Shown in pieces: positions 31,996 to 40,817 of a stretch of 64,000 bases of DNA. This DNA comes from PALSA-505 sp035308365 (GTDB lineage Bacteria > Actinomycetota > Actinomycetes > Streptosporangiales > Streptosporangiaceae). The notes under the pieces were generated by a model that did not search any database, was not told the DNA's origin, and was given only the letters and a program-made list of their open reading frames with translations. Position numbers and translations under genes: made by a program. The stretch's first letter is position 1. The number at the start of each line of letters is the position of its first letter. The stretch is taken from assembly GCA_035308365.1 (NCBI GenBank), contig DATGGU010000005.1, forward strand, positions 1-64,000, read 5' to 3'.

Positions 31996-34236
31996 TTACC
32001 CTTTCGGCGCACCGGAGACCGGGGGCTCTGGATCGCGGGGCAGGCCGAGGATTCGCTCGGCGACGATGTTGAGCTGAATATCGGTGGTACCGCCGCCGAT
32101 CGTCAGCGCCCGGGCGAGCAGGGTCTGCTTGGCCCAGTGCCGGGCCTGGTCCTGCTCGCCGGCACCGGGGCGCCAGCCCTCCTCGCGGCCGGGACCGAGG
32201 GCCCCGTCCGCGCCCATCAGTGACCAGCAGCACTCGGTTACCTGCTGTGCGTGCCGCATGCTGAGCAGCTTGCGCACGCTCGCGGTGGCACCCGGCTCGG
32301 TGCCGGACAACTGCCTGAGCGTGACCCGCTGGCCGAGCACGTCGAGCGCGTGCCCGCCGCACACCAGCCGGCCGACCTGCTCCGCGTCCTGGATCAGCCC
32401 CGGATCGCGTTTGCCGGCCACGTCGAGCAGTTCCGCCACGCCGAACCCCGAGGTCCAGGACTGGGACAGCGAGACCCGTTCGTTGGCCAGCGTGCTGCGG
32501 GCCACCTTCCAGCCGCCGTTGATCTCCCCGACCACGCAGTCGTCCGGCACGAACACCTCGTCCAGAAAGACCTGGTTGAACAGCGCGTCCCCGGTCATCT
32601 CGCGCAGCGGGCGCACGTCGATGCCCGGCGAGGACATGTCCACCAGGAAGTAGCTGATGCCGTCGTGCCGCGGCTCGTCCGGGTTGGTCCTGGCGATGCA
32701 GATGGCCCAGGCCGCCTGCCTGGCCAGTGAGGTCCAGATCTTCTGCCCGGTCAGCTTCCAGCCGCCGTCCACCCGCTCGGCCCGGGTGGTGATGCCGGCC
32801 AGGTCGGAGCCAGCTCCGGGCTCGCTGAACAACTGGCACCAGATCAGCTGGCCGCGCAGCGTCCGGGGCAGGAACCGTTCCTGCTGCTCCTGCGTGCCGT
32901 AGCCGACCAGCGCCGAAGAGGCCCAGGCGCCGATGAACAGCGCGGGCGGCCGCAGCTTCGCCGCCTTGAGTTCTTGGGCGATGACCACCTGCTCCAGCGG
33001 GCTGGCGGCGCGGCCCCAGGGCTTGGGCAGGTGGGGCGCGACCCAGCCGCCCGCGGCGAGGCGCTCGATCTGGCCGGCCAGCGGCAGGCTGGCGATCTCG
33101 GCCAGCTCGGCCCGGATGCCGGCCCGCCAGTCCTCGGCCTCGCCGGGCAGGTCGATGCCGAGCTTGCGGCGCACCCCCGAGGTGGCCAGGGTGGCGACCT
33201 TCCTGGCCCACTGGCCGGACGGGCCGAGCAGCGCGCGCAGCGACAGTGCCCGGCGGTAGTACAGATGGGCCTCGTGCTCCCAGGTGTATCCGATGCCACC
33301 GAGCACCTGGATGCACTCGTGCGCACACTCGACGGCGGCGTCGGGCGCGACCACGGCGGCCACGCTCATGGCGAACTCCGCCTGGTCCGCGGCGTCACCG
33401 TCGAGGGCTCGCGCCGCGTCCCAGACGGCCGCGTCGGCCTGCTCGGCCTGGGCGAGCATCCGGGCGCAGCGGTGCTTGACCGCCTGGAACTGGCCGATCG
33501 GGCGGCCGAACTGGTGGCGGATCTTGGCATATTCAGCGGCCGTGGCGACCGCCCAGCCGGCGATCCCGGCGGCCTCGGCGCCGAGCAGGGTGGCGGCCAG
33601 GCCGCTGACCACGGCCCGGCTGAGGCCGGTCAGCACGCGCTCGGCCGGAACGGTCACGGCGGCGGCCCGCAGCGTGGCCACCGGCCTGGTCAGGTCGAGG
33701 CTGTCCTGCGGCGTGACGGCGAACTCGCACCGCTCGACCGCGACCCAGGTCTCGCCCCCGTCCACGGCGGCGGGCAAGACGATCAGGTCGGCGAGGGAGC
33801 CGCCGAGGACCGGCCCGCAGGTTCCGTCGAGGACCAGGCCGCCGTCGTCGCCGGCGGTGGCCGTCATCCCGGTGGTGAGCGCCACGGCGCCCACCCTGGT
33901 GCCGTCGGCCAGGCCGGTCACCAGCTTGGCGTCCGCGCCCGCCCGGGCGAGGACCGCACTGGCCAGCACGGTCGGCAGGTAGCCGCCGGGCAGCAGCGCG
34001 CGGCCGAGTTCGGCGACGGCGACCGCCAGCTCGGTCAGCCCGAAGCCCTGGCCGCCCAGGCTCTCGGCCAGGTGCAGGCCGAGCAGGCCCTGGTCGGCGA
34101 GCGCGGCACGGATAGCCTCGCTGGTATCGCTGCCATCGACGGCGGCCCGGATGACCTCGGTTCCCGCGTTGCGCCCGGCCCAGCGGCGGACCGACTCGGC
34201 CAGTTCCTCGTGCTCTTCCGTGACGGCCAGTGCCAT
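31996..34236 (-). CDS. Double-headed acyl-CoA dehydrogenase (two fused ACAD domains)
   Basis: About 746 residues from the ATG at 34234-34236 (an upstream start at 34269 adds 11). The first ACAD copy (~1-355) has 'SLGGQGFGLTELAVAVAELG', 'RHQFGRPIGQFQAVKH' and 'CIQVLGGIGYTWEHEAHLY'; the second (~380-735) has 'PKPWGRAASPLEQVVIAQEL', 'LFSEPGAGSDLAGI', 'LTGQKIWTSLA' and 'GGGTTDIQLNIVAERILGL'. Fused enzymes of this layout resemble mycobacterial FadE34, a two-domain dehydrogenase of steroid side-chain degradation; the real substrate here is unknown. The catalytic base differs between copies and cannot be assigned by eye. Confidence 0.88.
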   Translation of the reverse strand: MALAVTEEHEELAESVRRWAGRNAGTEVIRAAVDGSDTSEAIRAALADQGLLGLHLAESLGGQGFGLTELAVAVAELGRALLPGGYLPTVLASAVLARAGADAKLVTGLADGTRVGAVALTTGMTATAGDDGGLVLDGTCGPVLGGSLADLIVLPAAVDGGETWVAVERCEFAVTPQDSLDLTRPVATLRAAAVTVPAERVLTGLSRAVVSGLAATLLGAEAAGIAGWAVATAAEYAKIRHQFGRPIGQFQAVKHRCARMLAQAEQADAAVWDAARALDGDAADQAEFAMSVAAVVAPDAAVECAHECIQVLGGIGYTWEHEAHLYYRRALSLRALLGPSGQWARKVATLATSGVRRKLGIDLPGEAEDWRAGIRAELAEIASLPLAGQIERLAAGGWVAPHLPKPWGRAASPLEQVVIAQELKAAKLRPPALFIGAWASSALVGYGTQEQQERFLPRTLRGQLIWCQLFSEPGAGSDLAGITTRAERVDGGWKLTGQKIWTSLARQAAWAICIARTNPDEPRHDGISYFLVDMSSPGIDVRPLREMTGDALFNQVFLDEVFVPDDCVVGEINGGWKVARSTLANERVSLSQSWTSGFGVAELLDVAGKRDPGLIQDAEQVGRLVCGGHALDVLGQRVTLRQLSGTEPGATASVRKLLSMRHAQQVTECCWSLMGADGALGPGREEGWRPGAGEQDQARHWAKQTLLARALTIGGGTTDIQLNIVAERILGLPRDPEPPVSGAPKG

Positions 34237-34317
34237 GTTCACCCCAAGTGTCGGCTGCCTCTGCCTCACTCTAGAACGTCATTCGGTTTCGTGGAAGGCG
34301 AGCCGGCGAGCCCGGGG

Positions 34318-35868
34318 TCAGGCGCGCTGGGCCGGGCGGCCGGTGGTGTTGCCGAGGGCCAGCACCTCGGTGAAGCCGTCGATGATGCTGCGGGCGAACA
34401 GTCCCGGGTCGGTGACCGAGGCAGCGTCATAGTTGATGCCCAGGCAGCCGACCTGGCCGTGCGTGACCATCGTCGCCATCACCGCACAGCCGGGCAGCGG
34501 GCCGAACGGGTAGAGCCGTTCGATCCTGGCCCCGGCCAGGTAGGCGTCGTGCATGATGCCGGGTACGTTGCTGGCCTGCAGGTCGCTGACGCCCGTGGTG
34601 CGGTGGCCTGCCGCGGCCAGGACCGGTGCGGGCAGCCAGGCCAGGGCGGGCCCCACCGCGCTGAACACGTCGGCGGCGGGCTCGCGCCTGGCGGCCCGCA
34701 CCTGCTCGCGGATGGTGACCATCCGCTCGTAGGGGTCGGCCAGCCAGACCGGCGCCGCGAACCGCCCGACCGCGATCTTGTTACCGCTGCCGGTGTCGCT
34801 CTTGCCGCGGATGGAGATGGGCAGCGCCACCGGCATGGTGTCGATGGGATGGCCCATCAGCTCGTGGTAGATGCGGAACGCGCCGACCAGGCCGGTCAGG
34901 TACGCGTCGTTCACCGTCGCGCCGGCCGCCTTGCCCGCCGCCCGCAGGCCGGGGAACGGGATGTCGAAGGTGGCGAACCGCCAGGACAGGCTGCGCTGGC
35001 GCAGCAGCGGCGAGCCGGGCGGCGCGGACAGGCCCAGGACCTTGGGCACCGACTGGGCGTACCGCAGCCCGGCGCGCAGCGCCGCGCGTGGATGGCGGGC
35101 GGCGCGCAGGCCGTTGCTGGCCGCCGCCATCGCCATCGGCAGGCTCTGGTTCAGCTCGGTGACCACCTGGCGGGTGACCACCTCGGCGGCGCTGAGCCGC
35201 TCGGCCGCCGGGGTGGGTGGCTGTGGCTTGTCCGGGGTTGGCTCGCGCACCCGCGAGTGCAGCAGGGCCAGCCCGTAGATGGCCCCCAGGCCGTCGGTCG
35301 CCGCGTGATGCGCCTTGATCAGCAGCGCCGCCTTGCCGTCCGGCAGCCCCTCGAACAGCACCGCCTCCCAGGGCGGCCTGGCCTGGTCCAGCGGCGTCAT
35401 GGCGATCTGCTGCGCCGCCTCCAGCAGGCCGGACCAGGTGCCGCTGCCGGGGACCCGCACCCGGCGCAGGTGGTAGCTCAGGTCGAAGGCTGGGTCGACG
35501 GCCCAGGAGGGCGGCCCCACGCCGAGCGGGGAATCGACCACCCGCTCGCGGAACCTGGGCACCATCCGCGAGCCCCACTCGATGGCCGCGACGAACCGCT
35601 GCCAGTCCGGCGTCAGGTCGAGCAGTTCAATGGCGCACACCGTGCCGCGCAGCCTGCGGTCGTTGTCGCCGCGCCACATCAGCGTGTCCAGCGGGTTCAT
35701 GGTGCGCTCGCTGGCCCAGTCCAGCGGCCGGTCGGTGTGACCGTCACCGCCGCCGGCCGGGTCTCCGGCGATCGGCCCGCCGCCGGTCCAGTCCCGCCCC
35801 GGGGGACCCGACATGGGTACGCCGTCCGCGGTTGGTGTGCCGCCGGTTCCCTGTGTGCTGTCCGTCAT
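34318..35868 (-). CDS. WS/DGAT wax ester synthase / diacylglycerol acyltransferase
   Basis: 516 residues. The first ~55 residues are Gly/Pro/Asp-rich and may not belong (a Met at 57 starts 'MNPLDTLMWRGDND', the usual N-terminus). The catalytic HHxxxDG motif is 'HHAATDG' (His187, His188, Asp192), and the family signature 'NVPGIMHDAYLAGARIERLYPFGPLP' region is present toward the C-terminus. It makes triacylglycerol or wax ester at the membrane. Its place after plsB, HAD/plsC and gpsA on one strand gives a complete route from glycerol-3-phosphate towards storage lipid. Confidence 0.94.
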   Translation of the reverse strand: MTDSTQGTGGTPTADGVPMSGPPGRDWTGGGPIAGDPAGGGDGHTDRPLDWASERTMNPLDTLMWRGDNDRRLRGTVCAIELLDLTPDWQRFVAAIEWGSRMVPRFRERVVDSPLGVGPPSWAVDPAFDLSYHLRRVRVPGSGTWSGLLEAAQQIAMTPLDQARPPWEAVLFEGLPDGKAALLIKAHHAATDGLGAIYGLALLHSRVREPTPDKPQPPTPAAERLSAAEVVTRQVVTELNQSLPMAMAAASNGLRAARHPRAALRAGLRYAQSVPKVLGLSAPPGSPLLRQRSLSWRFATFDIPFPGLRAAGKAAGATVNDAYLTGLVGAFRIYHELMGHPIDTMPVALPISIRGKSDTGSGNKIAVGRFAAPVWLADPYERMVTIREQVRAARREPAADVFSAVGPALAWLPAPVLAAAGHRTTGVSDLQASNVPGIMHDAYLAGARIERLYPFGPLPGCAVMATMVTHGQVGCLGINYDAASVTDPGLFARSIIDGFTEVLALGNTTGRPAQRA

Positions 35869-35871
35869 CGG

Positions 35872-36882
35872 TCAGACCGCCTCGTGCTCGCCACCCGGCG
35901 CCACCCGCCGCAGTCCACGGTAGGCCTCGGCGGGCGTGCGCCGGCCGGCCACCACGGCATCCACCTCGACGGCGATGGGCATGTCCACGCCGTGCTCGGC
36001 GGCCAGCGCGATCACGGTCGGCGCCGTCCGCACGCCCTCGGCCACCTGGCCGATCTCGGCCAGCGCCTGCTGAGTGGACAGGCCACGGGCGAGCAGCTCG
36101 CCGAGCCGCCGGTTGCGCGATGCCGGGCTCATGCAGGTGGCGATCAGGTCGCCGACGCCGGTGAGCCCGGCGAACGTGCGCGGGTTGGCGCCGAGCGCCT
36201 CGCCCATCCTGGTCATCTCGGCCAGCCCGCGGGACAGCACCATGGCCCGGGTGTTGTCGCCCACGTTCAGCCCCTCGGCCATCCCGGCGGCGATGGCGAT
36301 GATGTTCTTGAGCACGCCGCCCAGCTCGCAGCCGAGCACGTCGTTGTTGCGGTAGACCCGGAACACCTTGGAGGCGAACAGCGGCTGCAGCGCCATGGCG
36401 ATCCGGTCGTCCTCGGTCGCGACCACGGCCGCCGCGGCCATGCCCTGCGCTATTTCCCTGGCGATGTTGGGACCGGCCAGCAGGCCCACCGGATGGCCGG
36501 GCAGGCATTCGGCGATCACCTGGGACGGCCGCAGCCTGGTCGACGGCTCCAGGCCCTTGGCCAGCGACAGCACCGGAACCCAGGCGCGCACGTGCGCGGT
36601 CAGCGGGGTCAGGGTCTGCCGGACGGCATAGGACGGCACACCAACCGCCAGCACGTCGGCGAAATCTGCCGCCTCCTGCAGGTCGTGGGTGGCCCGCAAC
36701 GTCTCGGGCAGCGGCAGGCCGCCGAGGTACCTGGAGTTGCGGTGGACGGTGCTGACCTCCTTGGCGGTGGCCGCGTCCCTGGCCCACAGCAGCGTTGGCG
36801 TGTTGCGCACGGCCAGCGAGGCGACGGTCGTGCCCCACGAGCCAGCCCCGAGCACGGTGACCTGAACCGGCCTGGCCATCAC
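35872..36882 (-). CDS. gpsA: Glycerol-3-phosphate dehydrogenase (NAD(P)+)
   Basis: 336 residues. Rossmann motif 'VLGAGSWGTTVASLAV', lysine in 'SLAKGLE', 'GPNIAREIAQGMAAA', then the C-terminal 'GCELGGVLKNIIAIAAGMAEG' and 'GVGDLIATCMSPASRNRR' are GpsA signatures. It reduces dihydroxyacetone phosphate to glycerol-3-phosphate for phospholipids and triacylglycerol. It overlaps the stop of the HAD/plsC gene (ATGA) and ends 3 bases before the WS/DGAT start, so the four genes are one operon. Confidence 0.97.
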   Translation of the reverse strand: MMARPVQVTVLGAGSWGTTVASLAVRNTPTLLWARDAATAKEVSTVHRNSRYLGGLPLPETLRATHDLQEAADFADVLAVGVPSYAVRQTLTPLTAHVRAWVPVLSLAKGLEPSTRLRPSQVIAECLPGHPVGLLAGPNIAREIAQGMAAAAVVATEDDRIAMALQPLFASKVFRVYRNNDVLGCELGGVLKNIIAIAAGMAEGLNVGDNTRAMVLSRGLAEMTRMGEALGANPRTFAGLTGVGDLIATCMSPASRNRRLGELLARGLSTQQALAEIGQVAEGVRTAPTVIALAAEHGVDMPIAVEVDAVVAGRRTPAEAYRGLRRVAPGGEHEAV

Positions 36883-38324
36883 CGCTCACCCGGCCAGTCC
36901 GCCAGCGTGCGGACGAACATCTCACGCACGTCCTGCGCGTACTGGCCCACGTGAGCCGCCGTCCAGCCGGAGGTGTCCACCGGCGGCAGCACGATCACCT
37001 CGACGGTGCCCGGGCGGACCAGCTGGCTGCCCCGCCACATCAGCTCGCCGGCGTTGCGGATGACGATCGGCACCACCGGCACACCGGCCTGCATGGCGAT
37101 GTGGAACGCCCCCTTCTTGAACGGCCCCACCCGTGGCGTGATCGACCTGGTCCCCTCCGGGGCGATGACCAGCGAGATGCCCTCGTCGCGCAGCTTGGCG
37201 ACCGCCGGCGCCATCGCCTCGATCGCCCTGGCCGTGTCGGACCGGTCGATGAAGACCATGCCGGCCATGGCCATCAGCCGGCCGATGGCCGGGACCGAGC
37301 GCACCTCCTGCTTGGCCACCCCGGTGATGTCCTTGCGCAGCAGGGCGCCCAGGATCGGCACGTCAAGCTTGCTCTGGTGGTTGAACACGAACACGCAGGG
37401 CCGCGCCGATTCCAGGTACTCCGCGCCGTCAGCCACCCGGATCCGCACCCCGGCCAGGGACAGCCCGAGCTGGGCACCGGGGGCCAGCCCGGCGCTGGTC
37501 AGCAGGCCCGGATCCTGTTTGGCCACCGACAGGGCCAGGCCTGCCGCCGACGCCCAGGCGGCGCCGAGGTAGAACGCGGCCGTGCCCGCCGCCAGCAGCG
37601 GCAGGGGTGGCCCGCCCGGGCCGCCGACGTCGAGCACGGGCCAGCCGCGGCTGTCCGCCTCGGCGCGCAGGCCGTGCTGTGGGCAGACCACCGCCGGATG
37701 GCCCACGGCCTCCAGGTAGGGCACGTCCTCGTTGCCGTCGCTGTAGGCGAACGACTCGGCCAGGTCGATGTCGTGCTCCCTGGCCAGGGCGCGGACCGCG
37801 GCGGCCTTGCCCGGCCCCCACAGCGTCCGGCCCTGGACCCGGCCGGTCAGCACACCGTCGTCCACCTCGAACTGGGTGCACAGCACGTGGTCGGCCTGGA
37901 TCTCACGGGCGATCGGGCCGACCTGGAACGGCGTCGCCGAGGACGCGACCACGATCCGGTGGCCACGCTCGCGGTGCGCCTGGACGACCTGCCACATGGC
38001 CGGGCGCAGCATCGACCCGGTCTCGTGCTTGAACAGATCTTCGCCCAGCTCGGTCATCTGCTGGACGGTCCGGCCGGTCAGGGCCGGCCTGGTCAGCGCC
38101 AGGATGGCCTCGAAGTCCTCTTCCCGGTCGATGCCGCGGGCGGCCAGCAGCAGGGTCCTGGCCAGCTCCACCGGGCTGACCTCCAGGCGTCGCAGCCGCC
38201 TGCGGTAGATCGCGGCATAGGAGAAGCCGTTGATCAGCGTGCCATCGTAGTCGAAGAAGGCACCGATCTTCTTGCCCGCGGAGCTTGCGTGAATCTGCCG
38301 GAGCCGTTCCTCTAGCGCGGTCAT
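36879..38324 (-). CDS. Fused HAD-IB phosphatase and 1-acylglycerol-3-phosphate acyltransferase
   Basis: 481 residues with two domains. HAD (~18-235): 'FFDYDGTL' with Asp25 and Asp27, 'VVASSATP' and 'SFAYSDGNEDVPYL'. Acyltransferase (~285-470): 'NHQSKLD' (the NHx4D motif, His316 and Asp321), 'GMVFIDRSDT' and 'APEGTRS'. The chain could acylate lysophosphatidate and remove a phosphate, coupling two steps of diacylglycerol synthesis; the phosphatase substrate is inferred. Fusions of this kind exist in actinomycetes. Overlaps plsB and gpsA by 4 bases on each side. Confidence 0.92.
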   Translation of the reverse strand: MTALEERLRQIHASSAGKKIGAFFDYDGTLINGFSYAAIYRRRLRRLEVSPVELARTLLLAARGIDREEDFEAILALTRPALTGRTVQQMTELGEDLFKHETGSMLRPAMWQVVQAHRERGHRIVVASSATPFQVGPIAREIQADHVLCTQFEVDDGVLTGRVQGRTLWGPGKAAAVRALAREHDIDLAESFAYSDGNEDVPYLEAVGHPAVVCPQHGLRAEADSRGWPVLDVGGPGGPPLPLLAAGTAAFYLGAAWASAAGLALSVAKQDPGLLTSAGLAPGAQLGLSLAGVRIRVADGAEYLESARPCVFVFNHQSKLDVPILGALLRKDITGVAKQEVRSVPAIGRLMAMAGMVFIDRSDTARAIEAMAPAVAKLRDEGISLVIAPEGTRSITPRVGPFKKGAFHIAMQAGVPVVPIVIRNAGELMWRGSQLVRPGTVEVIVLPPVDTSGWTAAHVGQYAQDVREMFVRTLADWPGER

Positions 38325-40588
38325 GCTCCACCATTGCCCACAGAGCCGGGATGACCGGGATGGCCTGCCTCGAACTCCGCGATCTGGGCCAGCCGGGAGC
38401 GCATCTGGGCGATCTCGTCGCGGAACTGCGCGCGGCCCCGCCGCACGTCTGTCTCCCCGTTGCCCTCGGTGAGGCCGCGGTTGGCGGCCAGTTTGAGTGC
38501 CGAAGCATACAGCTCGCGGGACACCGAATCGGGCGCGAGCACGCGGCCCTGCAGCAGCATCTGACGGCCCACACCCAGGCAGCGGGCCAGGAAGGAGTCC
38601 TCGTCGACGGCCCGCCCGCCGAGCGCGGCGAGTTGCTCGGCGACCACGAGCTGGGCGTCGAAGAACGGCTGCAGCGTGCGGCGGGCGACCAGCACCTGGG
38701 CGCCCCGCAGCGCGGCGGCGGCCGCGGCCGGGTCGGCAGGGCGTGCGTCCCAGCCGGGGGCGAGCAGTTCGAGCTCGGCCAGGCTCTCGGCCCGGAACCG
38801 GGGCTTGTCCGGGAAGAAGAACTCGAACTTGAGCAGGTCCCTGATCCGCAGCGACTCGGCCCAGGCGGCGGTGAGCAGCCCGCCGGTGTCCGCTCCGGTG
38901 ACCGCCCGGCCGGCCACGCCGAGCAGCACGAGCTCCACGATCGCCCGGTTGACCAGGTGGTGGATCGCCCCGTTGCGGTAGTAGGCGGCGACCGCGTGGT
39001 TGCCCGCCGACACCGACCAGACGGTCTGGCTCCCGCCGTCGTAACGGTCAAGCACGCCGACCCGGTGCAGGGACTCCAGGGTCTCGCGCAGCCCGGTGCC
39101 GCGGCACAGCGCCGGATCCGGCCCGGGCAGGCCGCGATCGCCGATGTAGTGCAGCAACGGCTCCAGGATCCGCTCGATCTCGGCCTCGGTGTATGCCCGG
39201 GACTCCGCGCCCAGCAAGGCGAAGCTGGCCAGCGAGGTGGCCGAGATCGGGGTCGCCCGGTTGATCCGGTCCAGCACACCGAAGGCGACCTTCTCCAGCT
39301 GGGCCCGGCCCTCGCCCGCCTCGGCCAGCGCGGCCCGCAGCGACAGCGGCTCGCCGAACCTGACCCGCGCGGCGCCCAGGTAGGTGCGCTGCGCCCGGGC
39401 GTACTTGAGCAGGAACAGGAAGTTCTCCGCCTTCTTCGTCCCGCCGGCCGCCTCGGCCGCCATCGCCTGAACCTCGGCGAGCTGGTCGTACACGATCGAG
39501 GTGGGCACGAGCGTGACGTCGATGCCGGGATGCTCCTGCACCGCCGCGACCACGTAGGCGAGCAGGCCGAGCATGGGCGGGCGCAGCTTGCCGGTCCGGC
39601 TGCGGCCGCCCTCGAGATACCACTCCAGGTTGAACCGCTTCTCCACCAGGTAGGACAGGTAGGAGCGCATCGCGAACTTGTAGACCGGGTCGGCGCCGAA
39701 CCGGCGCCGGATGAAGATGAAGCCGGCCCGGCGGCCCAGTGGGCCGATGGGCCAGAAGGCGACGTTCTCCCCGCCGAGCACGTGGTTGGGCGGGAAGTCG
39801 TGCTCGCTCAGCACGTCGGCCAGGACCATCGGGTCGAGGTAGGACCGGTGGGCGGGCAGGAACACCAGGGCGGTGGACCGGTTGATCTCGCGCAGCCGCT
39901 CCAGCGTGTCCAGGTCCACCGACACGCTCCAGGCCCGCTGGTGCAGCGACCGGAAGATCGCGGTGAACAGGTCGATGGCGACATGGCTCTGCACGGCCAC
40001 GAAGCCGGCCATCTTGTCGGTGGCCTCGGCGACCACGTCAGCCTCCGGCCGTCCCAGCTCACGGGCCAGGCCGGCGGCCTTCGCCCGGAACGAGGCCGAT
40101 GCCGTGATCTTTTCGGCCACCACCCGGGGCACCTTGTAGCGGTCGCCGATGAGCTGGCGCTGCGCCCGTTCCAGGGCCAGCACCGCCTCCCGGCCGACGA
40201 AGTCGGCGAACGACTCGCCCGCCGCCACCGACCGCGCATAGCGGGCCCGCAGCTCGCCGGTGGACGCCGGAGCGCCGCTGACGACCTGGGCCCGGTCCGG
40301 CGACCGGGCCCCGATCCGCCGCTGGGCGCGCGGGCCGGGGCGGCGCGGATTGGTCATCGACAGCAGGTCGGCCATGGCCACCCGGCGCTCGCCGTCGCGC
40401 ATCGGGGGAAGCCACACCACCCGGGCCGGCAGCAGGGTCGCGTCGGCCGGCCAGTTGCCGGCGGCCGGTGTGCCCAGCGTCACGACCCTCGCCCCTGGGT
40501 GCTCGCGCCGGGCCCAGTCCGCGATCATGTCCAGCTCATAGCGGGTACGCGCGTCGGCCAGCACCACGGGGCCACCGGGTGCGTCCAT
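38321..40588 (-). CDS. plsB: Glycerol-3-phosphate 1-O-acyltransferase
   Basis: 755 residues. Acyltransferase motif I 'HRSYLDPM' (His247, Asp252), motif II 'GRRAGFIFIRRRFG', motif III 'YLEGGRSRTGK' and motif IV 'VTLVPTSIVYD' are all present. The long C-terminal region matches PlsB. It transfers an acyl group to sn-1 of glycerol-3-phosphate at the membrane. It is the first gene of the operon plsB - HAD/plsC - gpsA - WS/DGAT. The first ~70 residues ('VVTLGTPAAGNWPADATLL') are less typical of PlsB. Confidence 0.94.
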   Translation of the reverse strand: MDAPGGPVVLADARTRYELDMIADWARREHPGARVVTLGTPAAGNWPADATLLPARVVWLPPMRDGERRVAMADLLSMTNPRRPGPRAQRRIGARSPDRAQVVSGAPASTGELRARYARSVAAGESFADFVGREAVLALERAQRQLIGDRYKVPRVVAEKITASASFRAKAAGLARELGRPEADVVAEATDKMAGFVAVQSHVAIDLFTAIFRSLHQRAWSVSVDLDTLERLREINRSTALVFLPAHRSYLDPMVLADVLSEHDFPPNHVLGGENVAFWPIGPLGRRAGFIFIRRRFGADPVYKFAMRSYLSYLVEKRFNLEWYLEGGRSRTGKLRPPMLGLLAYVVAAVQEHPGIDVTLVPTSIVYDQLAEVQAMAAEAAGGTKKAENFLFLLKYARAQRTYLGAARVRFGEPLSLRAALAEAGEGRAQLEKVAFGVLDRINRATPISATSLASFALLGAESRAYTEAEIERILEPLLHYIGDRGLPGPDPALCRGTGLRETLESLHRVGVLDRYDGGSQTVWSVSAGNHAVAAYYRNGAIHHLVNRAIVELVLLGVAGRAVTGADTGGLLTAAWAESLRIRDLLKFEFFFPDKPRFRAESLAELELLAPGWDARPADPAAAAAALRGAQVLVARRTLQPFFDAQLVVAEQLAALGGRAVDEDSFLARCLGVGRQMLLQGRVLAPDSVSRELYASALKLAANRGLTEGNGETDVRRGRAQFRDEIAQMRSRLAQIAEFEAGHPGHPGSVGNGGA

Positions 40589-40743
40589 CGCGGCCTCCCC
40601 ACGCTTCCGGTGTATGTGCGCTGGAAAGGCTGGGTCAGCGCAGGTACACGACCGTAACTCACCGCGCTCACCGGCAACAAGAAGCCCGCCTCAGCGTCTC
40701 ATCTGAAAGCCGCAAGGCTCCTTAAAAGGTACGAGTTGCCGTG

Positions 40744-40788
40744 GTTACCAACGAGTAGGATACTGATGGGTGTTACCGGCGAGTAGGT
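40744..40788 (+). promoter_or_regulatory. Pair of direct repeats upstream of the acyl-CoA dehydrogenase gene
   Basis: gttaccaacgagtagga (40744-40760) and gttaccggcgagtaggt (40772-40788) are 28 bp apart. Each is a partial palindrome (ttac..gagtaa type), as seen for TetR-type fatty-acid regulators. It ends 29 bases before the start codon. Confidence 0.55.
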
Positions 40789-40817
40789 CTTGTCAGTGAG
40801 AGTGACGGAGCCTGTGC

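Noticed and set aside
32974..36954. Open frame of 1326 codons on the plus strand across the acyl-CoA dehydrogenase, WS/DGAT and gpsA genes
   Set aside because: It is the antisense shadow of three well-identified minus-strand genes; the product is Gly/Arg/His-rich and has no domain. Long antisense frames are expected at this GC content.
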